Shown here: piece by piece, positions 63,411 through 64,000 of the stretch
Layout of the letters: the number at the start of each line of letters is the position of its first letter
Position numbering within the stretch: the stretch's first letter is position 1
Assembly (NCBI GenBank): GCA_025786725.1
Contig: JAHLTZ010000022.1
Location: 310,001 to 374,000 of the forward strand
Direction: 5' to 3'
Source: Syncephalis fuscata
Lineage: Eukaryota; Zoopagomycota; Zoopagomycetes; Zoopagales; Piptocephalidaceae
Length of the DNA stretch: 64,000 nt
The notes under the pieces: model-generated
The model's input: the letters and a program-made list of their open reading frames with translations, nothing else
Databases searched by the model: none
What the model was told of the DNA's origin: nothing
Made by a program: the position numbers and the translations under genes

Positions 63411-64000
63411 GGTAATTTTGCTTGGATAGAAAAGAATCAAACCTAACACTAAAATGTATTTAGTATGAAGCAGGCAGTAGTGAATACTTGGCAAAATTAA
63501 AGGGCGGTGATGGTATTACCAAGGGTTTATGTGTATTTTGTGAGCTATTTAAATATTTAATTATAATGAGACAACGCCAATATGTATTGTATGGAATATG
63601 CCATTAAAACACAATGTAAGCTAATAGTGCATGTCTACACGATGCTTTGAAGCGTGTGTATACTAATAGATCAATGGAGTATTAGTATATAATCTAGCTC
63701 TTTGTTTCACTCTACTTGGCACTTGTACAAACAATACAATGATATCAGCTATACAGTGCATTTGTGATATAAATAAATATGCCAATCTACACTGTACTTT
63801 GTACAATACGACAATATCATAACAAAGGACGGCAAATTTATAGGAACAACGATAAAGCATTGCTGCATCTTGTTCCTGATTTTTCAAAAAGCCTCAATAG
63901 CAAATACCTGCTTGTGTTCCAAACAAAGAGTGTTATGTTGCAGCATATCCAATACATTGCACTGATTTTGTGTAAACTAATCATAGTACTGAACTATAAG
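63411..64000. other. Upstream region of micro-exon gene B
   Basis: Presumed promoter and leader of gene B on the minus strand. AT-rich. A 74-codon open frame at 63,663-63,887 (-) is unsupported. Nothing else recognised. Confidence 0.35.

Noticed and set aside
63663-63887. 74-codon minus-strand frame upstream of gene B
   Set aside because: No homology, AT-rich, no splice or start context; left as promoter region.

Overview
The window is nuclear DNA of an AT-rich, intron-dense eukaryote, most likely an early-diverging fungus. Evidence: a fungal-type protein kinase C (HR1-HR1-C2-C1-C1-kinase), a Ync13-like MUN protein, Swd2, cyclin C and GUT2, together with genes that many yeasts lack (translin, an ERMARD-like protein, DHTKD1, heme oxygenase). 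Introns are short, mostly GTAAGT...TAG, with several GC-AG introns. Genus cannot be fixed from sequence alone. Several conserved genes carry one-base frame breaks (ZIP transporter, mitochondrial carrier), so base-level consensus errors are possible and pseudogene calls are provisional.

Layout. 0-9.3 kb: DHTKD1 (-, runs off the left edge), ribosomal P1 (+), Swd2/WDR82 (-), an ACOT13-type thioesterase (+), translin (-), an ERMARD-like HEPN/DUF4209 protein (-) and Cox23 (-). 9.6-19 kb: a disordered CaaX protein (-), a gene-poor stretch, a secreted protein (-), PCID2/Thp1 (+) and cyclin C (-). 19.3-30 kb: PKC1 (+), GUT2 (+), a 2-hydroxyacyl-CoA lyase (-) and a second ACOT13-type thioesterase (-). 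30-34.7 kb: a fold-back element, a broken secreted subtilase (+) and a secreted, dibasic-rich precursor (+). 34.8-50 kb: Ync13-like (-), heme oxygenase (-), a ZIP zinc transporter (+, broken frame), a Ca-regulated mitochondrial carrier (-) and a UDP-glycosyltransferase (-). 50-64 kb: repeat-rich DNA, two tRNA-derived SINE families, an ADCK1/Mcp2 kinase-like gene (-), and two facing arrays described next.

Main discovery. At 53,887-55,990 (+) and 63,410-61,231 (-) lie two homologous genes. Each has a signal-peptide exon ending in a dibasic Arg-Arg, followed by a long series of exons that are each exactly 3 nucleotides: 18 in one, 24 in the other. The introns between them are homologous and about 80 nt (AG|NNN|GTAAGT repeated about every 82 nt). 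Read in the phase set by the first exon, both encode a cysteine-rich peptide with the same cysteine spacing (C-x4-C-x3-C-x3-C), each Cys codon being split as T|GC across an intron. Nearly identical SINEs sit antisense in one intron of each. Both first exons look damaged (ATG to ACG; a one-base deletion), and the + copy has a stop. The locus therefore looks like a family of single-codon micro-exon genes for secreted peptides, with at least one copy decaying.
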